This document shows, piece after piece, positions 1-6,775 of a stretch of DNA of 10,089 nt. Location of the stretch: positions 1 through 10,089 of the forward strand of contig CAZABG010000086.1 in NCBI GenBank assembly GCA_964483465.1, given 5' to 3'. Source of the DNA: CAZABG01 sp964483465. Its GTDB lineage: Bacteria > Chlamydiota > Chlamydiia > Chlamydiales > Parachlamydiaceae. The first letter of the stretch is position 1. Every line of letters begins with the position of its first letter. Position numbers and translations under genes: made by a program. Under the pieces are notes generated by a model. The model saw nothing but the letters and a program-made list of their open reading frames with translations, was not told where the DNA came from and did no database searches.

Positions 1-1
1 C

Positions 2-733
2 CTGTACACAGCCCGCTTTGTCGTACAAAACGGGAAGGCGACGCGATACGATGTTAATGGAGGAACATTTAATTCAAGAAGTCCCTCCTTAGAGAATATT
101 CCTGATGGGACCTATGAATTCTATTACGGCAAAGGGTACAATGTTGGCTTTGGCGGCTATCTCACTGATCTTCCCCAAACTCATCCGCTTTACAAAAAGG
201 ATCCCGCGCAAATTCAAAAGCTGTTTAATTATGGCATCGATTTTGACACATCGGTTTCACCGCGAGCCGACAACATACAACTCCCTACTCGCTTTGCGTA
301 TTTCCGAAACGGCGATCTATATGTAATGGGCGCGCCGCTCTTTAAAAAAGACGATCCGCAACTCGAGGCTTTCGTGAAGGCGGAAGAAGAGAAAGGTGCG
401 CTTGGATTTTATGATCACAAGCTTCCTCTCAATGATCCTGCATTTATTGCCGCCTACGGTCTAAAAATTCCTGATCGCCACTATCTTGTCCTTGGCGACA
501 ATCATGCGATGAGTGGAGATTCAAGGCTTTTTGGATTTGTTCCAGAACAGAATTTGCAAGGCGCTCCAAGCGTAGTTCTCTGGCCGTTTGACCATTTTGG
601 GCCGCCCAATATGGTTCCTTATCCCCTTTTTACGACCTCGCGCCTCATCGTCTGGGCTATCGGCTTTTCATGCCTTTTTCTCTGGTATTACGTCAGAAAA
701 AAACGATTGAATGCTCCAATCAATCTGAAGTAA
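2..733 (+). CDS. lepB: Signal peptidase I, C-terminal part (5' end outside window)
   Basis: This is the last 243 residues of signal peptidase I, the membrane serine protease that removes signal peptides from exported preproteins. The frame is open from base 2, so the gene begins upstream of the window; the internal ATG at 326 is not its start. The diagnostic C-terminal box GDNHAMSGDSRLFGFVP is encoded from 494 and matches the family signature GDNxxxSxDSRxxG. The catalytic Ser and Lys boxes would lie upstream and cannot be seen. About 160 residues separate the window edge from this box, implying a large insertion as in chlamydial LepB. After the box comes a hydrophobic segment (LIVWAIGFSCLFLWYYV) followed by RKKR, a probable C-terminal membrane anchor with positive-inside residues. 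The gene converges on the antitoxin/ileS genes across the repeat block at 734-1073. Identity is firm; only the chlamydial affinity is inference. Confidence 0.93.
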   Translation: MYTARFVVQNGKATRYDVNGGTFNSRSPSLENIPDGTYEFYYGKGYNVGFGGYLTDLPQTHPLYKKDPAQIQKLFNYGIDFDTSVSPRADNIQLPTRFAYFRNGDLYVMGAPLFKKDDPQLEAFVKAEEEKGALGFYDHKLPLNDPAFIAAYGLKIPDRHYLVLGDNHAMSGDSRLFGFVPEQNLQGAPSVVLWPFDHFGPPNMVPYPLFTTSRLIVWAIGFSCLFLWYYVRKKRLNAPINLK

Positions 734-736
734 ACA

Positions 737-770
737 GCAGAAGGCAGAAGGCAGAAGGCGGAAGGCAGAA
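737..770. repeat. 7-bp tandem repeat (GCAGAAG), about 4.9 copies
   Basis: Beginning three bases after the lepB stop, the unit GCAGAAG is repeated: three perfect copies at 737-757, one with a single change (GCGGAAG, 758-764), then a partial copy at 765-770. The strand is purine-rich. Function unknown. It may be slippage-prone sequence or the edge of the hairpin element that follows. Confidence 0.85.
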
Positions 771-779
771 TAGCGACAG

Positions 780-900
780 ATTGTGTCGCTTCGCTCCTCG
801 ACATTTACGGGCGACCGCGCGCGTCAGCGAAACGAAGCTGCAGCCGATCGCGAGGCTTATAGCCGAGCGATTATTAATTAAAGGAGCGAAGCGACACAAT
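780..900. repeat. Perfect 19-bp inverted repeat enclosing a smaller hairpin
   Basis: Bases 780-798 (ATTGTGTCGCTTCGCTCCT) are the exact reverse complement of 882-900, separated by 83 bases. Inside lies a second stem, 847-857 with 861-871 around a 3-base loop, paired at 9 of 11 positions; the two mismatches are adjacent and would be tandem G/A oppositions. There is no T-tract, so it is not a standard terminator. It could be a MITE-like or REP-like element, a structured 3' end serving the convergent genes, or decayed mobile DNA. No coding content is supported. Confidence 0.75.
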
Positions 901-903
901 AGG

Positions 904-1007
904 TTGCAATCGCAAACTAGAATCGGTTATCGCGAGGGGGGCCTGTGTTGTTTGAGCGTAGCACACGGCCCCCCGAGCGAGAAGCCGATTCTAGGAAGCG
1001 AGTGCAA
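904..1007. repeat. Long imperfect hairpin (about 104 bases)
   Basis: The two halves are complementary over most of their length. From outside inward: TTGCA (904-908) with TGCAA (1003-1007); TCGC (910-913) with GCGA (998-1001); CTAGAATCGG (917-926) with CCGATTCTAG (985-994); a GC-rich stem, 931-943 with 967-979; and TGTG (944-947) with CACA (962-965) at the tip. The GC-rich stem has the same adjacent G/A mismatch context (GCGAGG opposite CCGAGC) as the small stem at 847-871, suggesting the two hairpins are related. No T-run follows. Function unknown. Confidence 0.75.
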
Positions 1008-1022
1008 GCCAAGAGGGCAGCG

Positions 1023-1047
1023 GGGAACAAGGGTTACACTTGTTCCC
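1023..1047. repeat. 9-bp stem-loop downstream of the antitoxin gene
   Basis: GGGAACAAG (1023-1031) pairs perfectly with CTTGTTCCC (1039-1047) around a 7-base loop. It lies 26 bases past the antitoxin stop in the leftward direction and is the last of three successive inverted repeats between convergent genes. It could stop transcripts or protect 3' ends from either side, but neither strand has a U-tract after it, so it is not called a Rho-independent terminator. Confidence 0.6.
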
Positions 1048-1073
1048 GACTGACAACTAGCAAATTTATGAAT

Positions 1074-1271
1074 TTAAGATTCGAGACGTTTGAGAAGTCC
1101 GGGGGTGGAGAGAAACTCGAGTGTAAGGAGAAGATCATTATACTTCTGTTCGGGAAAAACAATAACCGTCTGATCGTTATCGGTAATACGACACGGCGTC
1201 TGCTCTTGATTAATTTTAGAAATCAACTCACGTAGCGAACTAGACGCCTCTTCAATCGAAACCGTATCCAT
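1074..1271 (-). CDS. Phd/YefM-family antitoxin, orphan
   Basis: A 65-residue protein resembling Phd/YefM antitoxins, which bind their own promoter through the N-terminal half and neutralise a partner toxin (RelE/YoeB, Doc or similar) through the C-terminal half. It shows the family pattern: an N-terminal strand and helix (MDTVSIEEASSSLRELISKI), a central strand segment (CRITDNDQTVIVFPEQKY, about 27-44), then a helix ending LEFLSTPGLLKRLES. The start at 1271 is chosen because AAGGGGA lies just upstream; the open frame continues back into ileS but has no better start. The gene is 35 bases behind ileS on the same strand and may be co-transcribed. Family members are commonly about 80-90 residues, so the toxin-binding tail looks short. 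No toxin gene lies on either side: downstream are only inverted repeats and convergent lepB. It could be a relic or a stand-alone regulator. Confidence 0.72.
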   Translation of the reverse strand: MDTVSIEEASSSLRELISKINQEQTPCRITDNDQTVIVFPEQKYNDLLLTLEFLSTPGLLKRLES

Positions 1272-1306
1272 TTTTCCCCTTTCAAATGTGCATTGGCACT
1301 TTAAAT

Positions 1307-4300
1307 TTAAGTATATTTTTTTACAAGAAGACGGGTAGGTTCGCCATTCAAATCCCACTCGGTCCCTTGATTCGAAACAAAAGATACTTCTTTCGCAAGC
1401 ACCTCATTTACAATGTAGTCCTTATGAATTTCATAAGCTTTCCTCACTCGATCGGTCGTTTGAATTTCGACTTTGATACGATCGGACACATCGAACTTTT
1501 CTTCCCGGCGCATCGTATTGATTTTATTGACGATCTCGCGGGCAAGCCCTTCAAGTAAAAGCTCTTCATCAAGCTCTTTATCAAGGGCAAGCGTAATATT
1601 GCCTTCATTGAGCGCGTAAAAACCTTCTTTCACAATACGATCTACTGCCACATCTTCTTGCGTTAAAACGATTTCTTCCCCTTCAAGATTGAGAGAGAAT
1701 GTTCCATGAGTAAGAAGATGGTTAAGGTCTTTATGCTTGAACGCATTGATGGCAGCTTGCGCTTGCGGCATTTTACTTCCGATCTTTTTACCTAAAATAC
1801 GGAAATTGGGCTTAGCTTTAAGCGAAACCAGTTGCGTTTCATCTTTTAAGAAATGAACTTCCTTCACGTTCAATTCATCCATGATCAGATGCTTTTGCGA
1901 TTCCATAAAGCGGAGCGCATTTTCATCATTGCAAGCAACAAAAGCTTTCCTGAGCGGCTGACGCACTTTGAGCTTATGCTCCTTCCTCAGGCTATGTCCA
2001 AGGCTCACAGCGCGCTGGATCGCCTCCATCCCCTTTTCTAAATCTTCGTCGCGGAACGCTCCGTGATATTCAGGGAAAAGAGTAAGATGAACCGATTCCG
2101 GCGAATCTACATCTCTTAAATTTTGGTAGATAGCTTCGCTGATAAAAGGCACAAAAGGAGCTGCAATTTTAGAAAGCGTGATTAAGACGTGGTAGAGCGT
2201 CTCAAAGGCTTCTCTTCTTTCAGGCGTATCCTCATCGCTCCAGAATCTACGGCGTGAACGGCGGATATACCAGTTCGTTAGCTGATCGATAAATCCAACG
2301 AAGGGTTCAACCGCGCGGCTGAGATCGTAGGAATCCATCCCCTCTTCAACTTCTTTAATGAGTTTTTGAAGCTGAGACAAAATCCAGTTATCGATTAGAT
2401 TTTCAGGCAGCCTGCCGTCATTACCTTTAGGCTCGAATTTGTAAATGCGGGCATAGGTAATAAAAAAGCTATAGGCATTCCAGAAAGGGATTAGAATTTG
2501 TCTTAAAACAAGCTCTACCCCCGCTTCATTAAAACATAGATCTTCCGCGCGAACCGCAGGGCTGTGAAGCAGATAGAGACGAATCGCATCCGAGCCATGC
2601 TTTCTAATCACTTCTAGCGGATCAGGATAATTTTTAAGCCTCTTAGACATTTTGGCTCCGTCTGCCGCGAGCAAAATGCCGTTTACGATAACGTTTTTAA
2701 AAGCCGGCTTATCAAATAAAGCCGTTGACAATACCATTAAGGTATAAAACCATCCGCGGGTTTGATCAAGGCCTTCCGCGATGAAATCGGCAGGATAGTT
2801 CTTTTTGAAAAGCGCTTCATTCTCGAATGGATAGTGATTTTGCGCATACGGCATCGAGCCTGATTCAAACCAGCAGTCGAAAACTTCAGAAACGCGTTTA
2901 AACTTTTTTCCATCTTTTTCAAAAGTTAATTGATCGATGTACTGACGGTGCAAATTATCAATTTTTTTGCCTGTCAATTTTTCAAGCTCCGCAATATCGC
3001 CGATTACATGAAGGGTTCCATCATCCGCGCGATAGATGGGTATGGGGGTACCCCAGTAGCGGTTGCGTGAAATCGCCCAATCGCGAGCACCTTCTAGCCA
3101 TTTGCCGAATCGTCCAAACTGTAAATATTCAGGCGTCCAATGCGTTTTTTCGTTCGTCTTAAGAATTTGCTCTTTAATTTTTTCAACAGCGACGAACCAG
3201 GTATTAACGGCTTTATAGATAAGGGGCGTATCAGAGCGTGGACAAAATGGATAACGGTGATTGATCGTCGCTTGAACGATCAAACGCCCAAATTTTTTAA
3301 CGTGGCGGATAATATCCTTGTCGGCGTCTTTGACAAATAGCCCTTTCCATTCAGGGATTTCATCCGTAAACTGACCGTTCTCATCTACCGGGCAAACAAT
3401 ATCTATTCCCGCTTTTTTTGAAGCATAGAAGTCCACTTCGCCAAAGGCTGGCGCCGCATGCACGATGCCGGTACCTTCATCGAGCGAAATAGACAGCTCA
3501 AGGATTACCCTAAATGAATTTTTCTTATCTTTGAAATAAGGGAACATCGGAACGTAGCGGATACCTTCCAAATCGCGGCCCTTCATTTTCTTAACGATCG
3601 TGTAGCCTGACGGCTCCTTGTAATAAACAGGCAGTCTTGATTCAGCTAGAATAAAATGCTTCTTTGAATCGTGATCGAGTATTTTGACATATTCAATTTC
3701 CGGTCCTACCATTAAGGCCAAATTAGACACAAGTGTCCAGGGAGTGGTCGTCCACGCAAGAAACGAAGTCTCTTCATCCCCTTCTATGGGAAAGGCAACC
3801 GTTATGGCAGGATCGTCTACATCCTTATAATTTTCCGATGCTTCAAAATTGGAAAGAGGCGTTCCAAGCTTTGCCGAAAAAGGCATAACTTTATAGCCTT
3901 CATAGACAAGCCCTTTTTCAAAAAGCTGTTTAAATACCCACCAGACCGACTCCATAAAAGGAAGATCCATGGTTTTATACGTCTCGTTGAAATCGACCCA
4001 TCTTCCAAGGCGCTCCACAATGCTCTGCCATTCATTGGTATAGCGCAAAACGATCTTCTCGCATTCATCGTTAAATTTGCCTATGCCAAAAGCTTCGATC
4101 GCTTTTGCTCCGGAGAGATTAAAAGTTTTTTCAATTTCGTTTTCGACAGGAAGTCCATGGCAGTCCCAACCAAAACGGCGAGGAACGCGGAAATTCTTCA
4201 TCGTTTTATAACGCGGTACAACGTCCTTGATCGTCATCGCTAAAATATGGCCGTAATGAGGAAGGCCGGTCGCGAATGGAGGGCCGTCATAAAAAGTAAA

Positions 4301-4417
4301 ATGAGGAGACTTATCCCTCTCGCTAATCGATCTTTCAAAAATTTTCTTATCTTTCCAAAATGAGAGGATGCGCTTCTCTCTTTCGTCAAAACTTTCTTGG
4401 GAAATCTCTTTAAACAT
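1307..4417 (-). CDS. ileS: Isoleucyl-tRNA synthetase (eukaryote/archaea-like type)
   Basis: A 1036-residue class I aminoacyl-tRNA synthetase that charges tRNA-Ile with isoleucine in the cytoplasm. The HIGH-type signature is PHYGH at residues 53-57, after YDGPPFATGL. The CP1 editing domain, which hydrolyses mischarged Val-tRNA, shows AWTTTPWTL (about 221-229) and GTGIVHAAPAFGEVDF (315-330). The second ATP-binding signature is KMSKR at 589-593, in the context DGAKMSKRLKNYPDP. The anticodon-binding helical domain follows. Sequence around these motifs and the length fit the second IleRS class, shared by eukaryotes, archaea and some bacteria including chlamydiae; members of that class are commonly less sensitive to mupirocin, which is family knowledge and not shown here. 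AAAGGG lies shortly before the ATG, within a small GCCCT/AGGGC stem (4423-4436) that might mask it. The gene is 44 bases behind the small membrane protein and 35 bases ahead of the antitoxin. Confidence 0.97.
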   Translation of the reverse strand: MFKEISQESFDEREKRILSFWKDKKIFERSISERDKSPHFTFYDGPPFATGLPHYGHILAMTIKDVVPRYKTMKNFRVPRRFGWDCHGLPVENEIEKTFNLSGAKAIEAFGIGKFNDECEKIVLRYTNEWQSIVERLGRWVDFNETYKTMDLPFMESVWWVFKQLFEKGLVYEGYKVMPFSAKLGTPLSNFEASENYKDVDDPAITVAFPIEGDEETSFLAWTTTPWTLVSNLALMVGPEIEYVKILDHDSKKHFILAESRLPVYYKEPSGYTIVKKMKGRDLEGIRYVPMFPYFKDKKNSFRVILELSISLDEGTGIVHAAPAFGEVDFYASKKAGIDIVCPVDENGQFTDEIPEWKGLFVKDADKDIIRHVKKFGRLIVQATINHRYPFCPRSDTPLIYKAVNTWFVAVEKIKEQILKTNEKTHWTPEYLQFGRFGKWLEGARDWAISRNRYWGTPIPIYRADDGTLHVIGDIAELEKLTGKKIDNLHRQYIDQLTFEKDGKKFKRVSEVFDCWFESGSMPYAQNHYPFENEALFKKNYPADFIAEGLDQTRGWFYTLMVLSTALFDKPAFKNVIVNGILLAADGAKMSKRLKNYPDPLEVIRKHGSDAIRLYLLHSPAVRAEDLCFNEAGVELVLRQILIPFWNAYSFFITYARIYKFEPKGNDGRLPENLIDNWILSQLQKLIKEVEEGMDSYDLSRAVEPFVGFIDQLTNWYIRRSRRRFWSDEDTPERREAFETLYHVLITLSKIAAPFVPFISEAIYQNLRDVDSPESVHLTLFPEYHGAFRDEDLEKGMEAIQRAVSLGHSLRKEHKLKVRQPLRKAFVACNDENALRFMESQKHLIMDELNVKEVHFLKDETQLVSLKAKPNFRILGKKIGSKMPQAQAAINAFKHKDLNHLLTHGTFSLNLEGEEIVLTQEDVAVDRIVKEGFYALNEGNITLALDKELDEELLLEGLAREIVNKINTMRREEKFDVSDRIKVEIQTTDRVRKAYEIHKDYIVNEVLAKEVSFVSNQGTEWDLNGEPTRLLVKKYT

Positions 4418-4461
4418 GACTGGCCCTTTATAGGGCGTTCATCATACCTGATTTAACTATT

Positions 4462-4764
4462 TTAGACGATAGAGTGCGTTAGCTGCCCGCACTCTTTACA
4501 GGGAGGTCCCGTTCTCTCATTCATAAGATCGTAGATATTGGCGTACATTTGCCAAAGGCCGACTATACTGGGCAATACTCCCCAACCGATTATATTTATG
4601 GCATGTATGGCAGCCGTTGGCAGGCCGAGGCCGCCTGAAAAAAAGACCGCCGTCGCGAGCAAACTCAAAACAACCACCGCGATCGAAAGTTTTTTCAAAT
4701 GTCTTCTCCCCTCTTCAGAAACAAGAGGCTTTAATATTTCAGCATTTATAAGGGTGGCTATCAT
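4462..4764 (-). CDS. Small two-helix membrane protein with CxxC tail
   Basis: A 100-residue protein I cannot assign to a named family. After a charged N-terminus (EEGRRHLKK, about 17-25) come two hydrophobic segments, about 26-48 (LSIAVVVLSLLATAVFFSGG) and 52-74 (AIHAINIIGWGVLPSIVGLW), separated by a short glycine/proline-containing turn. This two-lobed arrangement is typical of chlamydial Inc proteins. The soluble tail carries CKEC (89-92), a possible metal or disulfide pair. The start codon is one base after the stop of the upstream gene; AGAGGT within that gene's last codons is a suitable ribosome-binding site, so translation is probably coupled. The last codons overlap an 8-bp stem-loop (4471-4495). 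It is a real gene by context; function is unknown. Confidence 0.7.
   Translation of the reverse strand: MIATLINAEILKPLVSEEGRRHLKKLSIAVVVLSLLATAVFFSGGLGLPTAAIHAINIIGWGVLPSIVGLWQMYANIYDLMNERTGPPCKECGQLTHSIV
4471..4495 (-). other. Stem-loop at the 3' end of the small membrane gene, before ileS
   Basis: AGAGTGCG (4471-4478) pairs perfectly with CGCACTCT (4488-4495) around a 9-base loop. It covers the last codons of the 100-residue protein and precedes ileS by about 55 bases. There is no U-run directly after it on the leftward strand, so it is not a clear terminator. It could separate ileS expression from the upstream genes or stabilise a processed end. A TATGAT hexamer reads leftward at 4446-4441 but I see no convincing -35 for it. 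Confidence 0.4.
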
Positions 4765-4765
4765 A

Positions 4766-5917
4766 TTAGAAATACCTCTTAACTTGATCAGGATAAATTA
4801 TTTTTTTTATGGGTTCGGGCATCTCGTTTATTTCCCAAATATTTGAATTCCGAATGCTTTCGGCATTATTCTTCGCAAAATGAACAACCCCTTGTTTAAC
4901 CGCGTTAGAACCGAGCTCATAAAGGAGGCGAATATTTTTTAAATTAAATTTATAGGGAGGAAGCTTATCGGCCTCTTTTAGCCTCGAATATATCTCATTA
5001 AATTCTTTGCTTGGGTTTTCAAACTCATGCGAAAGCTTGTGCTGCAAGAATGCCATAATCCTTTCATCGACTTCTTTCACGTTGACGATCTTCATCATGT
5101 CCCAGAGCCTCTTCCAGTCAAAGAAAGAAGATTTTAAATTGATCGATAGCAAGTTTATAGCGAGCTTTTTTCTCAATGCTTCGCAATCAGGATGCTTATC
5201 AAGAACCTCGAGAAGATATTTTAAAGAGTATAAATCGGTATGCGTTGCATAGTAATGATCAAGTTGCTCGGTCATTAAATCATCCCATTCCTCATCTACA
5301 TCGGGAAGTTTAAATGCTCTTTTTCCCTCAATCTCTAAAACTCTTAACAACCCGGGATGGTCTTTAGATTCCTCTTGGCTTGGCTCATGATCGAAATTAA
5401 ATAGATCCACCCATTCATTAAAATGCGCGAAGATGGGTCTTGTACGAAGAGGATTTGCCGCATAAGCCGCAAGCTTCTGCTCTTGATTCATGGCATTTAT
5501 CATTTCTTCCAAAGACGCGTTATCCGCAAAAGGAATCAGTTCCTTTATATCTCGCTCTTCGACAATTCCTGTATCAATATATTTGTTCTTCAACTCATCA
5601 ACACACAGCTGCAAATTAGCTCGATTATTCCTTTGCAATATCAACGTAACCGCGACTCTCACCCCATATATTCCTGTAACTAGCGCCGCAATCGATACTG
5701 TCAAAACGGTGATCGGAAAAAATACAACGCCCGCAACTGCGCCTAAGAAAACGAGCGGATAGGCATAAATAAGCTTATTATTTAAGCTGTGAAATCGACT
5801 GAAATGTCCACCCTCTCTTTCGCTTATTTGCTTCTCAAAAATTTGAACCAAACGGACGCGATGAAGCCCTGAAAGATCCATTAATTGTTTAGGGGCGTCT
5901 GAAACACCTGAAATCAT
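4766..5917 (-). CDS. Bilobed membrane protein with large helical C-terminal domain (Inc-like candidate)
   Basis: A 383-residue protein not matched to a named family. Residues 1-48 are soluble and charged. A continuous hydrophobic stretch at about 49-94 (LIYAYPLVFLGAVAGVVFFP, then TVLTVSIAALVTGIYG) would form two tightly spaced membrane helices, the hallmark of chlamydial Inc proteins inserted in the inclusion membrane with both ends facing the host cytosol. The remaining roughly 290 residues are acidic, rich in Leu, Lys and Glu, and probably mostly helical (for example ISRL-type helices around 305-345); no catalytic motif is evident. The ATG at 5917 is preferred: the frame can be extended to a TTG at 6034, but that codon has no ribosome-binding site and the added residues look non-coding. 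The chosen ATG also lacks a clear Shine-Dalgarno; TATAAT reads leftward at 5929-5924, so the message might be nearly leaderless. It ends one base before the next gene. Inc assignment is inference. Confidence 0.72.
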   Translation of the reverse strand: MISGVSDAPKQLMDLSGLHRVRLVQIFEKQISEREGGHFSRFHSLNNKLIYAYPLVFLGAVAGVVFFPITVLTVSIAALVTGIYGVRVAVTLILQRNNRANLQLCVDELKNKYIDTGIVEERDIKELIPFADNASLEEMINAMNQEQKLAAYAANPLRTRPIFAHFNEWVDLFNFDHEPSQEESKDHPGLLRVLEIEGKRAFKLPDVDEEWDDLMTEQLDHYYATHTDLYSLKYLLEVLDKHPDCEALRKKLAINLLSINLKSSFFDWKRLWDMMKIVNVKEVDERIMAFLQHKLSHEFENPSKEFNEIYSRLKEADKLPPYKFNLKNIRLLYELGSNAVKQGVVHFAKNNAESIRNSNIWEINEMPEPIKKIIYPDQVKRYF

Positions 5918-6098
5918 ACATATATTATAAATCTTGTTTTTAAAGATTTGATTAATAAAAGCTTCTGATTTAGTTAAGACTATTGAAGTTTGAAGTGTTA
6001 CAGAACCACAAGCTACGGCAAAGACTTTCCACAATAATAAAGGTCGTGTTTCATCTAGAATGAAGCTTATAGCAAGCTCAATTTGTTTAGCTCGGCCT

Positions 6099-6566
6099 TT
6101 ATATTATTGGAAATGCATTAAATTTCTGACAAACAGACAAACCCCAAGGAGGATTTTCTATTTGCGATTCAGTATAATTGCCATTTGTATAAGCGCCAAT
6201 GACCCTTCTCCAAAATTGTGTGGCTTCATCAGAACCTGCAATTTGCCTTATTCGCCACGGCCCGGGATGTTTATTAAAAACAGCAAAGGCCATGTTTTTC
6301 CCGACACTTTTCTTTCTGAAAGAAGGAACGACATAAAAGTCTACGATCTCAAAATAACCCTCAATAGACTCTACAATAGAAAAACCTACGATCTTGGAGC
6401 CTTCTTTCCAGTAGTAACCAACATTTGGAATATGCCAATCGACATCTATTGAATATTTCCCCTCTTGATTTTTCTTTTTTCCAGTGAGGGAGGAAAATTC
6501 ATCCTCATAATTTTGAACGAGTTCATCAAAAACAGGAGAATTAGATTCGTTAATCAGCTCTAACAT
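6099..6566 (-). CDS. GNAT-family N-acetyltransferase
   Basis: A 155-residue protein of the GCN5-related acetyltransferase fold, which moves an acetyl group from acetyl-CoA to an amine; the substrate is unknown. The central strands VGYYWKEGSKIVGFSIVE (about 49-66) and EIVDFYVVPSFRKKSVGKNM (73-92) fit the fold; RKKSVGK (84-90) is the acetyl-CoA pyrophosphate loop (R/Q-x-x-G-x-G type), here with Ser-Val in place of one glycine. The tail contains QFWRRVIGAY, in the position of the usual FYxxxGF segment. The ATG at 6566 is preferred over the in-frame GTG at 6572, because AAGGTG just upstream is an ideal ribosome-binding site and the GTG lies within it. The gene is transcribed away from the bicupin, with its own probable promoter at 6584-6612. 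Family assignment is good; specificity cannot be read. Confidence 0.82.
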   Translation of the reverse strand: MLELINESNSPVFDELVQNYEDEFSSLTGKKKNQEGKYSIDVDWHIPNVGYYWKEGSKIVGFSIVESIEGYFEIVDFYVVPSFRKKSVGKNMAFAVFNKHPGPWRIRQIAGSDEATQFWRRVIGAYTNGNYTESQIENPPWGLSVCQKFNAFPII

Positions 6567-6581
6567 ATTCACCTTGAAATT

Positions 6582-6612
6582 CCATTAAAATGGCCCATCA
6601 AAAAAACAACAA
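6582..6612 (-). promoter_or_regulatory. Probable promoter of the GNAT gene, with small palindrome over -10
   Basis: Read leftward, TTGTTG (6612-6607) and TTTAAT (6589-6584) are separated by 17 bases, a good sigma-70/sigma-66-like pair located just upstream of the ATG at 6566. The -10 sits inside CCATT-AA-AATGG (6582-6593), a possible small operator. Confidence 0.45.
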
Positions 6613-6725
6613 GATTATCCATACATTTTTTAACCCCTGCAAGATCAAGAATGAATTTTTCTGATGGAAATTTCGTTTTATATATCACTAAAAGCAAGAG
6701 GCTTGAAGCCTTAATTTTGATTCAC

Positions 6726-6754
6726 TAGACAAGTTAGTCTAATTGAAATAATTT
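6726..6754 (+). promoter_or_regulatory. Probable bicupin promoter with TAGAC-N6-GTCTA palindrome
   Basis: TAGACA (6726-6731) and TAATTT (6749-6754) are 17 bases apart, giving a start about 15 bases before the ATG; AGGGGG at 6764-6769 is the ribosome-binding site. TAGAC (6726-6730) and GTCTA (6737-6741) are perfect inverted 5-mers around AAGTTA, covering the -35 and part of the spacer. That is where a dimeric repressor (TetR-like or MarR-like) would block the polymerase. The regulator is not identified. Confidence 0.45.
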
Positions 6755-6775
6755 TAATGTAAAAGGGGGCTTTAT

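Noticed and set aside
326..733. ATG at 326 as the start of a short protein
   Set aside because: The same frame is open back to base 2 and encodes continuous signal peptidase-like sequence, so 326 is an internal Met.
902..911. T-loop-like GGTTGCAATC suggesting a tRNA
   Set aside because: No acceptor stem, anticodon arm or CCA end can be fitted around it; it is part of the long hairpin.
670..1235. Open frames on the + strand across the repeat block (127 and 96 codons)
   Set aside because: They read through tandem and inverted repeats and antisense to the antitoxin gene, with Arg-rich, low-complexity translations and no ribosome-binding site.
1074..1358. 94-codon version of the antitoxin starting inside ileS
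   Set aside because: The added N-terminus overlaps ileS, has no ribosome-binding site, and the family's N-terminal pattern begins at the Met encoded at 1271, which has a strong AGGGGA site.
4538..5762. Several + strand open frames antisense to the two membrane protein genes
   Set aside because: They mirror the well-formed leftward genes and lack ribosome-binding sites.
5918..6034. TTG-initiated 39-residue extension with a lipobox-like FAVAC
   Set aside because: TTG without a ribosome-binding site, and the Cys comes only nine residues in with no hydrophobic core before it, so a lipoprotein signal is not credible.
6033..6108. Inverted repeat AATAATAAAGG / CCTTTATATTATT as a terminator of the GNAT gene
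   Set aside because: The arms are far apart, AT-rich and need a 2-base bulge, and one arm lies in the GNAT stop region; too weak to call.
6567..6572. GTG start for the 155-residue GNAT
   Set aside because: The GTG is part of the AAGGTG ribosome-binding site that serves the ATG at 6566.
6699..6715. Small AGGCT-TGA-AGCCT hairpin followed by TAATTTT, as a terminator
   Set aside because: It lies upstream of the bicupin with no gene ending before it on that strand; a 5-bp stem is easily chance.
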